64,000 nucleotides of DNA from positions 515,502-579,501 of the forward strand of contig NZ_BMNC01000006.1 of assembly GCF_014646255.1 (NCBI RefSeq), written 5' to 3'. A model generated the notes under the pieces. It was not told where the DNA came from. It made no database searches and saw nothing but the letters and a program-made list of their open reading frames with translations. Shown here in pieces: positions 37,020 through 45,243 of this stretch. The translations under genes and the position numbers were made by a program. Position 1 is the first letter of the stretch, and each line of letters opens with the position of its first letter. This DNA is from Lentzea pudingi (GTDB lineage: Bacteria; Actinomycetota; Actinomycetes; Mycobacteriales; Pseudonocardiaceae).

Positions 37020-37178
37020 ATGGCATCCACTTCGATCACCCGTGAGGACTGCCGCGCGTTGCGCGAGGGCCTGGACGCTCTGGGGGCGTCGATCGACCGT
37101 TTGATGGTGCTCCGGCGCCGTGAGCTTGCCGAGCGTCGTCGGCGGTTCACGGCGACACGAGAGCTGGTGACCGCATGA
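37020..37178 (+). CDS. Small basic unknown protein (52 aa)
   Basis: The ATG at 37020 lies 1 base after the stop of the XRE gene and uses the repeated GGAGGTGG as ribosome binding site. The product is a single amphipathic basic helix type (LREGLDALGASIDRLMVLRR then ELAERRRRF). No family recognised. Its stop overlaps the next start (ATGA). Confidence 0.6.
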   Translation: MASTSITREDCRALREGLDALGASIDRLMVLRRRELAERRRRFTATRELVTA

Positions 37179-37543
37179 GCGCCGCTGTGGCCCGCCTGGC
37201 GCCCGCTGCGGTGACGTGCCGCACCGCGAAGCGGACGCCGCTGAGGCGCGTGTTCTCGCCGTGTTCGTTCCGGTTCTCCGACGCCAACGCCACGACCGGC
37301 CGATCCTTTGCCCAGTCGCGGTTTCACGAGCTGCCGCAGCAAGTGGCCAGCGTCGTCACCGACCGCCTGCACCTGACGCTGGATGTGTGGGATGCGCTGG
37401 TCCAGGACGGTGAGGTGCACGGGTTCGTCGGTGCGGAGGCGGTGTTCGAGGTGTGGCAGACCCGCGAGGGCTGGCGGTCTCGGCAGTTCGCGCGGCCGGG
37501 TACCGAGGTGCTGGACGTCGAGGACGACGGGGTGTGGTTCTGA
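37175..37543 (+). CDS. Unknown small protein (122 aa) of element B
   Basis: The gene is coupled to its neighbours by an ATGA overlap upstream and a one-base overlap downstream. The first 35 residues are basic (TCRTAKRTPLRRVF). The rest is a mixed alpha/beta stretch with acidic end (VLDVEDDGVWF). No family recognised. Confidence 0.6.
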   Translation: MSAAVARLAPAAVTCRTAKRTPLRRVFSPCSFRFSDANATTGRSFAQSRFHELPQQVASVVTDRLHLTLDVWDALVQDGEVHGFVGAEAVFEVWQTREGWRSRQFARPGTEVLDVEDDGVWF

Positions 37544-38013
37544 TGGCTGCCAACGCTTCTGAGTTCGTGCCGGAGATCGAGCTGTCCGCCTACGAGCGGG
37601 AACGCCCGGTGTTCGAGGCGGACATGGCCGAGGTGCGGCGGGTGCGGTTCTACGCGCCCGGTCACCGGTGGCCGCTGGTGCTGGACGGCGCCGAGATCGC
37701 CGCCGCGCTGCACAAGGCGGTCGGGCCGCTGCCGCAGGACGTGGACGAGCTGGCGGAGATCGCGTTCTGGAGCGTGCAGCACTACGGCCTTGACGCCGTG
37801 GCGGGGTTCGCCCAGGCCACGCGGGACATGCTGGCGCGCACGGAGTCCGGGCAGCTGTCCGGCACCGATCACGCCGTGTTCCTGGTGTGGTGGAACAGCG
37901 TCGACCGGTATCGGGCCTGTGTGCGGGCGGCCGGGCGGTTGTGCGCCTACGCGCCGCGTTCGCCGCGTGTGCTCCCGCCCGTGGACGATGAGAAGCCGTG
38001 GGAGTTGGCGTGA
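37543..38013 (+). CDS. Unknown protein (156 aa) of element B
   Basis: The gene overlaps both neighbours by one base (TGATG junctions). The product is mostly helical, with Trp-rich segments (ELAEIAFWSVQHYGLDAVAG, HAVFLVWWNSVDRYRACVRA). No motif or family recognised. Its place in the string suggests a role in replication or maintenance of the element. Confidence 0.6.
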   Translation: MAANASEFVPEIELSAYERERPVFEADMAEVRRVRFYAPGHRWPLVLDGAEIAAALHKAVGPLPQDVDELAEIAFWSVQHYGLDAVAGFAQATRDMLARTESGQLSGTDHAVFLVWWNSVDRYRACVRAAGRLCAYAPRSPRVLPPVDDEKPWELA

Positions 38014-38306
38014 TGGCCATGGTGGGGCTGGACCGGGAGACGCTGGTGGCAGTGCTGTATGTGGCGCCGTTCGACCCGGCCGCCTACACGGCGACGCAGC
38101 TGCGTAGGTACGCCGAACTCGTCATCGCTGACCCGGGCTGTGAGATCGGCATGCTCACCGAGGGCCTGCGCCAGGCCAGCCAGGTGGGCAGTGTCTGGCT
38201 GGACGCCGGCCGGTTGCGGGTGTGCGAGGCGGTGGCCGACACGGTGCTGTCTACCGGCCAGCAGCGGGCGACGGGTGCGTCGCACGGCCAGGCGGGGGTG
38301 GCGTGA
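38013..38306 (+). CDS. Unknown small protein (97 aa), paralogous to the next gene
   Basis: The start ATG shares a base with the previous stop. The core LVAVLYVAPFDPAAYTATQL matches, in pattern and length, LVSILYSAPLTGEQLADADR of the following gene, so the two carry related domains. No family recognised. Confidence 0.6.
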   Translation: MAMVGLDRETLVAVLYVAPFDPAAYTATQLRRYAELVIADPGCEIGMLTEGLRQASQVGSVWLDAGRLRVCEAVADTVLSTGQQRATGASHGQAGVA

Positions 38307-38698
38307 CGCGCGCGCACCTGGGCAAAGAGGGTGTCGAGCTGTCGGCCAGGTTCCGTGTCGGCAGGCGCGGGCCGACGGTGATCGCGGCGCGGTTCAACAT
38401 CCCGTTGCGGTTCGAGGACCTGGTCTCGATCCTCTACTCCGCGCCGCTGACCGGTGAGCAGCTGGCCGACGCCGACCGCATCCGCGAGACGGTGCTAGAC
38501 GTCCTGCTCAACCAGGGGGCGAACAAGGTCGCCGCCGACAAGGCCCGGTTGGAACGGGCGATCGAGAGGCGCGCTGCCGACGTCGACCAGCCCCGGCTGA
38601 TCACGTGCAAGCGGCGGGTCACCGAGCTGTTCCTCACCGCGGACAACGGGTTGCGGGACTCGCGTGAGCGGTCGGCGATCCTGCGCCGCACGGGCTGA
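38303..38698 (+). CDS. Unknown small protein (131 aa), paralogous to the previous gene
   Basis: The start GTG overlaps the previous stop (GTGA). An N-terminal domain similar to the one encoded at 38013-38306 is followed by a basic helical C-terminal half (KARLERAIERRAADVDQP, RRVTELFLTADNGLRDSRER). No family recognised. It is the last gene of the small-gene string before the regulatory gap. Confidence 0.6.
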   Translation: MTRAHLGKEGVELSARFRVGRRGPTVIAARFNIPLRFEDLVSILYSAPLTGEQLADADRIRETVLDVLLNQGANKVAADKARLERAIERRAADVDQPRLITCKRRVTELFLTADNGLRDSRERSAILRRTG

Positions 38699-38903
38699 CG
38701 CGTCGCTCACGCTTCGTGATCACTCGTAGGCCCGACGTCAATTGACGTCAGACGCGCGGATTCTCGCGCACTCGCGTCCTACGCGTGCGTGTGTGTGCGT
38801 ACGTGCGTCGCGCGCGCGCCAGACGTTGCCTGACAACGGTTCTGACGAACTTCCGTCCCCTCGGGACGATCACCCTCGGTCACCTTTGGAGAGGTCTACG
38901 CGC
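38699..38903. promoter_or_regulatory. Regulatory gap before the replication-type gene: 16-base palindrome and alternating purine-pyrimidine tract
   Basis: GACGTCAATTGACGTC (38734-38749) is a perfect 16-base palindrome. Bases 38781-38820 are almost purely alternating purine/pyrimidine (GCGTGCGTGTGTG..., CGCGCGCGC), a Z-DNA-prone pattern. GGAGAGG (38888-38894) is the ribosome binding site of the gene starting at 38904. An operator or origin function is inferred from position. Confidence 0.5.
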
Positions 38904-40313
38904 ATGGCACCGGACCCCGCACTGGACGGGACACCAGCCCCCGAGCCGCCCGCCGGCCGATGGCTGCGTCCCGTCCGGGACACCGGCACCGACGCAGCAC
39001 CCGACTTGGACGAGCTGGAACAGCTGGCCGCCCACGCCCGCGAACGCGTTGCCCAGGTGCGGCTGTGGCTGCCGCAGATCGAGGAGGCGGTGTTCGACTG
39101 CTACCTCGGCAACCTGGCCGCCCAGCTCGACCCGCACACCGAAGCCGACCAGATCGGCGTCCTGGCGACGCTGCTCGGTGCCGCCGGGGCGCACCTTGGT
39201 CCCGGCCCGCACCTGCAACTGGGCTACGAGCGGCACCCGCTGCTGATTTGGCCAATGCTCATCGGGCAGACCGGCGTGGGCAAGAAGGGCACCGCCTACA
39301 ACGCCGCGAAAGCCCTGCTGTCGTTCACCGACAACGACTTCGTGGCCCAGAACATCCACTCCGGACTGTCCAGCGGCGAAGGTCTGGCGTCGGTGTTCGC
39401 CGCCGACACCGAGCCCGGCAAGGCAGGCCGCAAGCCGCGGTTGCTGCCCGACGGGGACTGCCGCCTGCTGGCCTACGAACCCGAGTGGGGAACCGTCATG
39501 GCCCGCATGCGCCGCGAGGGCAACACGTTGTCCGCGACGCTGCGCGCGGCCTGGGAAGGCGGCAACCTCTCCACCCTCAACGTGGACGCCCGCGTGGCCC
39601 GCCAGTCGCACATCAGCATCAGCGCCCACATCACCCCGAAAGAGTTCCGCGAGAAGGTCTCCGCCGCCGACATGGCGGGCGGCACCTACAACAGGTTCCT
39701 ACCCATCGCGGTCGCGCAGTCCAAGCTGCTCGACACACCCACGCCGGCCGATCCGACGCTGATGCTCCAACTCGGAGCCTCACTGTTCGACCGGCTCCGG
39801 CACGCGGGCAACGTCGGCCCGGTCGGCTTCACCGACGCCGGAGCGCTGGCCTGGCGACGGCTCTACATCGAGTTCGCCAGCCGCGACGGCGACACCGAGA
39901 CACCCGTCGAGGAGTTCGTCTCACGCGCCGCACCGCACTGCCTGCGCATCGCCGCCATCTACGCCCTGCTCGACCGCGCCGACCGCATCGGCCCGGCCCA
40001 CCTGGCCGCCGCCTCCGCGCTGGTGCGGTACTCGATCGCGTCCGCTCAGGCCGTTCTCTGTCCTGACGAGGCGATAGCTGCTCTGGCCGCGTTCATCGCT
40101 GAGGCCGGACCAAACGGCCGCACCAAGCGCGACATCACCACCAAGTTCAGCAAGAACAGGGCCGCCACGGAGCGATACCGCCGTGCCCTCGATGCCCTCA
40201 CCGAGGCCGGGCGGGTCAAGGTCATCAAGCGGCCTCGGGCAGACGGTCGGCCCGGCCGTGGCACTGAGGTCTACCTCATCGAGCCAGCAACCCCCGGAAC
40301 TTTGGGAACTTAG
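38904..40313 (+). CDS. DUF3987-type ATPase, probable replication protein of element B
   Basis: This is a 469-residue protein. A nucleotide-binding-type loop IGQTGVGKKGTAYNAAKALL lies near residues 118-137 and a region typical of DUF3987 proteins follows (CRLLAYEPEWGTVMARMRRE; AWEGGNLSTLNVDARVARQS; HISISAHITPKEF). The C-terminal part is a winged-helix-like segment (GRTKRDITTKFSKNRAATER). DUF3987 proteins accompany primases and replication modules of phage satellites and plasmids. No separate primase or Rep gene is seen, so this is the best replication candidate. Its final codons (PGTLGT) are encoded by the first of the repeats at 40296-40426. Confidence 0.75.
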   Translation: MAPDPALDGTPAPEPPAGRWLRPVRDTGTDAAPDLDELEQLAAHARERVAQVRLWLPQIEEAVFDCYLGNLAAQLDPHTEADQIGVLATLLGAAGAHLGPGPHLQLGYERHPLLIWPMLIGQTGVGKKGTAYNAAKALLSFTDNDFVAQNIHSGLSSGEGLASVFAADTEPGKAGRKPRLLPDGDCRLLAYEPEWGTVMARMRREGNTLSATLRAAWEGGNLSTLNVDARVARQSHISISAHITPKEFREKVSAADMAGGTYNRFLPIAVAQSKLLDTPTPADPTLMLQLGASLFDRLRHAGNVGPVGFTDAGALAWRRLYIEFASRDGDTETPVEEFVSRAAPHCLRIAAIYALLDRADRIGPAHLAAASALVRYSIASAQAVLCPDEAIAALAAFIAEAGPNGRTKRDITTKFSKNRAATERYRRALDALTEAGRVKVIKRPRADGRPGRGTEVYLIEPATPGTLGT

Positions 40314-40426
40314 GAAGTTTGGCCTGTGACCAGCGCAAACGCAGATACCTAAGTTCCGCAGGCGGGAACTTAGGTCCACACAAAACCGCAGGTCAGCCCC
40401 CAAAGTTCCTAAGTTCCCAAAGTTCC
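40296..40426. repeat. Nested inverted repeats: eight copies of a 10-base unit before the integrase
   Basis: The outer arms 40296-40322 and 40400-40426 are inverted copies (26 of 27 bases). The inner arms ACCTAAGTTCC (40347-40357) and GGAACTTAGGT (40365-40375) are perfect, with a 7-base loop. All arms are built from GGAACTTWGG or its complement: three units left, two centre, three right. This is the pattern of replication iterons, a repressor operator array, or integrase arm sites. The CTAAGTT core is shared with the operator-like region at 36412-36471. Confidence 0.7.
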
Positions 40427-40452
40427 CGCCAATTCACCTCGAAGGGATCACC

Positions 40453-41667
40453 ATGGCCGCCAAGCGACCACCGATCGGCGTCAAGCTGTCGGTCGACATC
40501 GAGCACTTGCCTGACCGCCCGACGCCGTACCGCGCTCGCGTGCGGTGGACCGATCCGGTGACCGCCCAACGTTCCTCGCGTTCCCACTCATGTGGGACCG
40601 AGGACGAGGCTGTGGCGTGGATCGAGGGCATGCAGCGCGCCGCGGCCGGTGGCGTCGACCCGAACGCGGCGATGATGACGCTGGCGGAGTACGGCACGCC
40701 GGACGTTCTGAAGCTCGCGTTGCGAGGCCTGGAGGACAAGACGCTGCCGCCGTACGTGTCCGGCTGGAAGCTCCGCATCGTGCCAGCGCTGGGACACCTC
40801 CCGGTTCGGATGATCACGGCGGGCGCGGTGGACCGCGCCGTGATGGATCCGGAGACGGGCTGGATCGCGGAGGAGTGCAGCGTGTCCGTCGTCAAGAACA
40901 CGCTGGCCATGCTCGTTCGGATCATGGAGCAGGCAGTTCGGGACGGCATCATCGATCGCAACCCGGCGCGGATCAAGGGCTGGCAGAAGCAGTACGCGCG
41001 CGTGGAAGACGAGCTGGACGACCCGCGCTCACTCGCGCTGCCAGACTGGCCGACTCTGCTACGTCTTGCCGACGCGCTGGCCGCTCGTTCGGCCGGCGAG
41101 TACGACGGCTGGCGCGACGTCGTGCTGTTCGCGGCGTGCACGGCCGCGCGCATCGGTGAGGTGTCGGGCTGCCGGGCGCGGGACATCAACCGGGACGACT
41201 GGACATGGACGGTCCGGCGCCAGACGACCACGGCGCCCGGCGGCCTGGTCGACAAGGGCACCAAGGGAAAGCGCGCCCGGTTCGTGCCGCTGATCGAGGA
41301 GATTCGCGAGATGGTGGAGCGTCGGATCGCGGCGACGGATGGCACGAAGGACGCGCGGCTATTCGTCGGCCCGCGCGGTGGCCGAATCACCACGGCCGTC
41401 CTGCGCGACGCAACACACTGGGACGAGGTCGTGACGAAGCTCGGGTTCGACCACCTCAAGCGGCACAGCCTGCGGCACACCGGCCTGACGTGGATGGCCG
41501 ACGCGGGCGTGCCGGTCCATCACCTTCAGAAGATCGCTGGGCACGGCTCGATCACGACCACACAGCGATACCTGCACCCGAACCACAACGCGGTCACTGA
41601 CGCGAGCAAGCTGCTGTCTGCACACCTTCAAAAAACGACCGTGAAGCCGCAACTTCGTGTCGTATAG
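40453..41667 (+). CDS. int: Tyrosine-type site-specific integrase
   Basis: This is a 404-residue recombinase. It has an N-terminal arm-binding region, a core-binding domain (about 75-180) and a catalytic domain with the active-site residues in order: Arg in CTAARIGEVSGC (about residue 233), Lys in a beta-hairpin (GTKGKRARFVPL), His-x-x-Arg in RHSLRHTGLTW, His in IAGHGSITTT, and the nucleophile Tyr in TQRYLHP. It is apparently intact. Starting 26 bases after the last repeat unit at 40296-40426, it should catalyse recombination at the tRNA-Pro att core (33265-33305 and 43885-43925). Confidence 0.92.
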   Translation: MAAKRPPIGVKLSVDIEHLPDRPTPYRARVRWTDPVTAQRSSRSHSCGTEDEAVAWIEGMQRAAAGGVDPNAAMMTLAEYGTPDVLKLALRGLEDKTLPPYVSGWKLRIVPALGHLPVRMITAGAVDRAVMDPETGWIAEECSVSVVKNTLAMLVRIMEQAVRDGIIDRNPARIKGWQKQYARVEDELDDPRSLALPDWPTLLRLADALAARSAGEYDGWRDVVLFAACTAARIGEVSGCRARDINRDDWTWTVRRQTTTAPGGLVDKGTKGKRARFVPLIEEIREMVERRIAATDGTKDARLFVGPRGGRITTAVLRDATHWDEVVTKLGFDHLKRHSLRHTGLTWMADAGVPVHHLQKIAGHGSITTTQRYLHPNHNAVTDASKLLSAHLQKTTVKPQLRVV

Positions 41668-41679
41668 CGCTCGAATCGC

Positions 41680-43620
41680 CTATACCACTAGCTTGGCGAA
41701 GAGTTCCTCGAAGCGATCCAACGTGTCGGCATCAACCTGCCCGAAGAATGAATCCAGGTCCTTGGTTAGCTGGTGCGCTGGCCAAGCGTGATCAAACTTT
41801 CCCCGAGTAAGTTCAATGCGCCGCAAGATCGGCTCAGGAGTCTGCGGAAGATCCGATTCATCGACGGGCGCAAGCGTTCGATTGTAAAGCCACAGGTAAT
41901 CTTTAACCGTGAACAAATCTTCGATGTCGGCAGTGCCCGGAAGTTCGGGAATTTCACCGAGAATCACAATCTTCCTACGATCAACACCAACCGATTTTGC
42001 AACCCGATGAATCCGATCAGAAACTTTGTTGGTCTCCGCCCCATCAACGAGTGCACGCACATCGAGACGCCGCCCAAACAGGGCAATAAATGCTGGCATG
42101 TTGGTGACACCACCGATTGGGATGATCGAGATACGAGGATCCAAACCGGCTCGCCCAAGCGACGTCAAGTGGGCAGACATCCTCATGAGATAGACGAAGT
42201 CACTGCTTCCCTCAACAACGAGGTGTGGACCTCGACCAAGAAAAAGATGTTGAGCCACCGTATAGCCGATCGCAGCCTCGACAGGCAGGACCGTGCCTCG
42301 ATCCGCCGATAGGTCAACCGGCGTGATGACGACACCGAGTTCGGGTTCTTCAGTCGTCGCCCGGTCGTGCACAGCACGCATCGTCTCGTACTTGGTTGGA
42401 TCAAGCATGTGCTGCGAGTGCGTGGTGTAGAGCACCTGCTGATGAGTACCTAGTTCATCAAAGATGTACGACACGAAGTCCCGCTGAGCCTCGCCATGCA
42501 AACTGGTACCTGGCTCATCCAGAAGAACCACGACACGCTTATCTGAGTCCTGGTAGACACTGAACGCGGCAAGGAATGAGAAGAACCACTGAAACCCGGC
42601 GGAGCGGGTGGCGAAGTTTGTATCGACGTCGTGCCGGGCATCGTGCAGTTCTACCTTGAGGAAGCGGTGACGAATATCCCTGCCGTCCGCAAACTTGCCA
42701 ACGATTGGCATATCAGTGTCGAATCGAACCGAAAGGGCAGGGTTCTGCTTCCAATACTTCATCACCTGGCGAGTTAGGTCAGAACTAGCCGCCTGCAGCT
42801 CAGCCTTGCGAGTAACGTACTGTTCGTCGAGAAAACTCTTGGGGTCCTGCCCTGCCAACTCCAACAAGGCAATCATGGTCTCGTCGCCCTGCTGGATATT
42901 ATCGTTTTCGACACGCCCTGCCAGCTCCTCCAAGTCAGTTTCACCCTGAAGAAGCTCATAATTCGAAAAGTAAAAGAACTTTGGCAGCAGAGCAGTGATC
43001 TCCACGATCTGGGCGTTGGACAACTCCCAGTCGTCAAGCAAAACCTTGTACTTTCCCAGCTCGTCAGCGAGATGCTCCAGCGCGGTGCCCCGCGGGATGT
43101 TTCCACTCTGGCGGTACGACGCGCTCAACTCTGCGGCACGAGCGCGCACAGCCTTGATGTCCGGGGAAGCAGCCAGGTCGGCGATATCCTCATGATCGAC
43201 ACCGACCGCACCGCCAGCCGTCTCCACGACCTTCGACAACGGGCACGTGACATCCACCCAGAGGTCGTTGCCATAAGTCCGCCCCGCGCGCACTTCTGTA
43301 CCTGCCGGCGGCTCGAACCCAAGGATGCCCGCAACTTGCGAGACCTCGCCGCCTTCCAGGGAGAACCAAGCAACGATGGGCTCGACCTCATCGAGATTGT
43401 CTCGACGACGATCGCGCGCAAGGCGACGACGCGGGTACTCGACAGCAAGATCAAAGCCGTCGGGGCTGTTGGCTGGATTGAGCCGGTGCAGCGCTTTGAG
43501 GACTGTGGTCTTACCGGACTCGTTCTTGCCGACAAGGCAAGTCACGTGGGGCTCCACCTGCATCGTCTGCGCGTCGGTGAAGTTGCGAAATCGCTCAACT
43601 TTGATCTTTTCCAAGCGCAT
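41680..43620 (-). CDS. OLD-family ATP-dependent nuclease (ATPase + TOPRIM)
   Basis: This is a 646-residue protein. Its ABC/SMC-type ATPase has Walker A VGKNESGKTTVLKAL (about 31-45), a central helical insert (about 150-340) and Walker B RVVVLLDEPGTSLH near 395. A C-terminal TOPRIM domain follows, with its Glu in HLVVEGSSDFVYL (about 500) and acidic DVRALVDGAETNK (about 555). This is the architecture of OLD and GajA-type nucleases used in phage defence. There is no UvrD-like GajB partner and no reverse transcriptase, so it is a standalone (class 1-like) enzyme. Start ATG 43620 has GAGGAC upstream. It lies between integrase and tRNA with lower GC than the core, as expected for cargo. Convergent with int, 12 bases apart. 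Confidence 0.87.
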   Translation of the reverse strand: MRLEKIKVERFRNFTDAQTMQVEPHVTCLVGKNESGKTTVLKALHRLNPANSPDGFDLAVEYPRRRLARDRRRDNLDEVEPIVAWFSLEGGEVSQVAGILGFEPPAGTEVRAGRTYGNDLWVDVTCPLSKVVETAGGAVGVDHEDIADLAASPDIKAVRARAAELSASYRQSGNIPRGTALEHLADELGKYKVLLDDWELSNAQIVEITALLPKFFYFSNYELLQGETDLEELAGRVENDNIQQGDETMIALLELAGQDPKSFLDEQYVTRKAELQAASSDLTRQVMKYWKQNPALSVRFDTDMPIVGKFADGRDIRHRFLKVELHDARHDVDTNFATRSAGFQWFFSFLAAFSVYQDSDKRVVVLLDEPGTSLHGEAQRDFVSYIFDELGTHQQVLYTTHSQHMLDPTKYETMRAVHDRATTEEPELGVVITPVDLSADRGTVLPVEAAIGYTVAQHLFLGRGPHLVVEGSSDFVYLMRMSAHLTSLGRAGLDPRISIIPIGGVTNMPAFIALFGRRLDVRALVDGAETNKVSDRIHRVAKSVGVDRRKIVILGEIPELPGTADIEDLFTVKDYLWLYNRTLAPVDESDLPQTPEPILRRIELTRGKFDHAWPAHQLTKDLDSFFGQVDADTLDRFEELFAKLVV

Positions 43621-43831
43621 GTGATGCGTCCTCGTCCTGGATAGCGGCAGCAGGGCGGATACGCTACCCGCCGGCCGCGACACGAGCGATCGGATTGGTA
43701 CAGCGACACGAGCACCAAGATGACGCTGATGAACATGCAACAACCGCGCGGCGAACCAGCTTCAGGTCCACAACTGGTCCACAAACGACCTGCACGGCAG
43801 ATCCTGGCAAGATCAAATATTCGAATGACAA

Positions 43832-43872
43832 AAGCCCGTCTGATCAGGCCATATGCCTTGATCAGACGGGCT
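43832..43872 (-). terminator. Rho-independent terminator of tRNA-Pro
   Basis: Arms 43832-43849 and 43855-43872 form an 18-base-pair stem with a 5-base loop (CATAT). On the minus strand it is followed by GCTTTTGTC. It lies 11 bases downstream of the tRNA 3' end. Confidence 0.8.
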
Positions 43873-43883
43873 TCCGTCGACCG

Positions 43884-43957
<74 letters not shown>

Positions 43958-44130
43958 GCCACACTCCCGGTTTCCCGGCGTGCATGAGAAATCCTACAAC
44001 ACCGGGGACAGAGATCAAAAACGACCCCCGCAACCGCCCGCTAGCTGCGGAAATACGGCGGGGACCCGAAGTTCGGGTCCCCGCGTCCCTCGGTCCGACC
44101 GATCCCCCGATCCTCGACCGACACCCCGAA

Positions 44131-45243
44131 CTATGCGGTGGCGGCGTCTCGGGTGCTACCTCCGAAAGTCGAGTCTCGTCCGTCAACCTTCGGCTTACCG
44201 GGCGGTAGGACCGCGCTGACGCTGAAGCCTCCGTCTGCCCTGTAGGAGGTGGTCAGGGTGCCGCCGGCCAGGCGTACTCGTTCTGACAGGCCGTGCAGGC
44301 CGGCGCCTCCGCCTTCTGCCAGTGCTGGTAGGTCGCCTGGGCCGTTCACCACTGAGACTCGGACTGGGGTGGATCGGTCCACCGTCACTGTCACCGAGGC
44401 GCCTGGGGCGTGTTTCGTCACGTTGGTGAGGGACTCTTGGACCACTCGGAAGAGAGCTCTGGAGACGGCTGGCGACAGGGCTGTGTCGCCTGTTTCCGAC
44501 AGGGTCACGGTGACGCCTGCTGTTCGGGCTCTGTCGATGAGTTCTTGTAGCGACGGGTAGGTCGTGTCGGAGTTGAGGAGGCCCAGGGCTGCTCGCATTT
44601 CGGAGAGGGATTCCTTTGCCAGCGCACGTAGTCGTAGTGCTGTCTCGCGGACTGTCTGGTCGGTGGCGGTGGCGGCCAGGGCTGCGGACTCCACTGCGAT
44701 GAGGGTGGCGTGGTGGCCTACCGCGTCGTGGATCTCGCGGGCTATCCGGGCTCGTTCCGCGGCACGAGCCGAGGTCTCTTGGGCCTCTAGTTCTGCTGCT
44801 CTTGCTCTGCGGGTTTCGTAGAGGGACTGGGTCAGTTCCTTGCGGGTGGTGAGGAGGGCGCCGAGGGCGGTGGGGGCTGCTGCCAGGCCGAAGGCGAAGG
44901 CTGTGGCGAGGAGCAGGGGGCCTGGGGGGATCGTCTCGGTCAGCAGGACCGGGGCTATCGAGGCCGCTGTCAGCAGGAGGACCCAGAAGACTTGGACCGG
45001 GATCGACTTCTCCCTGCTGCCCAGGCGGTACTGGGCCACGAGGGTGGGGACCCAGCCCAGGCCGCCTGCCACCGCTGGGACGCAGACGAGGGACGCGAGC
45101 CACGGCCAGCGCAGGCGGAGAGGGAGGAGCAACGCGGCGGCCACCGCTGCCCAGAGGGACCACGCGAACGGGCGGTCTTGGGTCAGGAGGACTACGCCTG
45201 TGGTCGTGCCTACGGTGAGGAGCTCGCGCGCCACTGGTTTCAC
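44131..45243 (-). CDS. Two-component sensor histidine kinase (HisKA_3 type)
   Basis: This is a 370-residue kinase. About five N-terminal helices (residues 8-130, little extracellular sequence) suggest sensing in the membrane. The H-box is AERARIAREIHDAVGHHATL (His near 176). The HATPase domain has VVQESLTNVTKHAP (N-box) and GGGAGLHGLSERVRLAGGTL (G-box). It overlaps the regulator gene before it by 4 bases, so the pair is one operon, regulator first. Signal unknown. Confidence 0.9.
   Translation of the reverse strand: MKPVARELLTVGTTTGVVLLTQDRPFAWSLWAAVAAALLLPLRLRWPWLASLVCVPAVAGGLGWVPTLVAQYRLGSREKSIPVQVFWVLLLTAASIAPVLLTETIPPGPLLLATAFAFGLAAAPTALGALLTTRKELTQSLYETRRARAAELEAQETSARAAERARIAREIHDAVGHHATLIAVESAALAATATDQTVRETALRLRALAKESLSEMRAALGLLNSDTTYPSLQELIDRARTAGVTVTLSETGDTALSPAVSRALFRVVQESLTNVTKHAPGASVTVTVDRSTPVRVSVVNGPGDLPALAEGGGAGLHGLSERVRLAGGTLTTSYRADGGFSVSAVLPPGKPKVDGRDSTFGGSTRDAATA

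Noticed and set aside
38303..38698. Possible phage structural gene
   Set aside because: The small basic helical product has no capsid, tail or packaging motif and no other virion gene is nearby.
40296..40426. CRISPR array
   Set aside because: The repeats are 10 bases, inverted and not separated by uniform spacers; no cas genes are present.
41680..43620. Gabija system
   Set aside because: The GajA-like architecture is present but no UvrD-like GajB gene is adjacent; the neighbours are the integrase and the tRNA.
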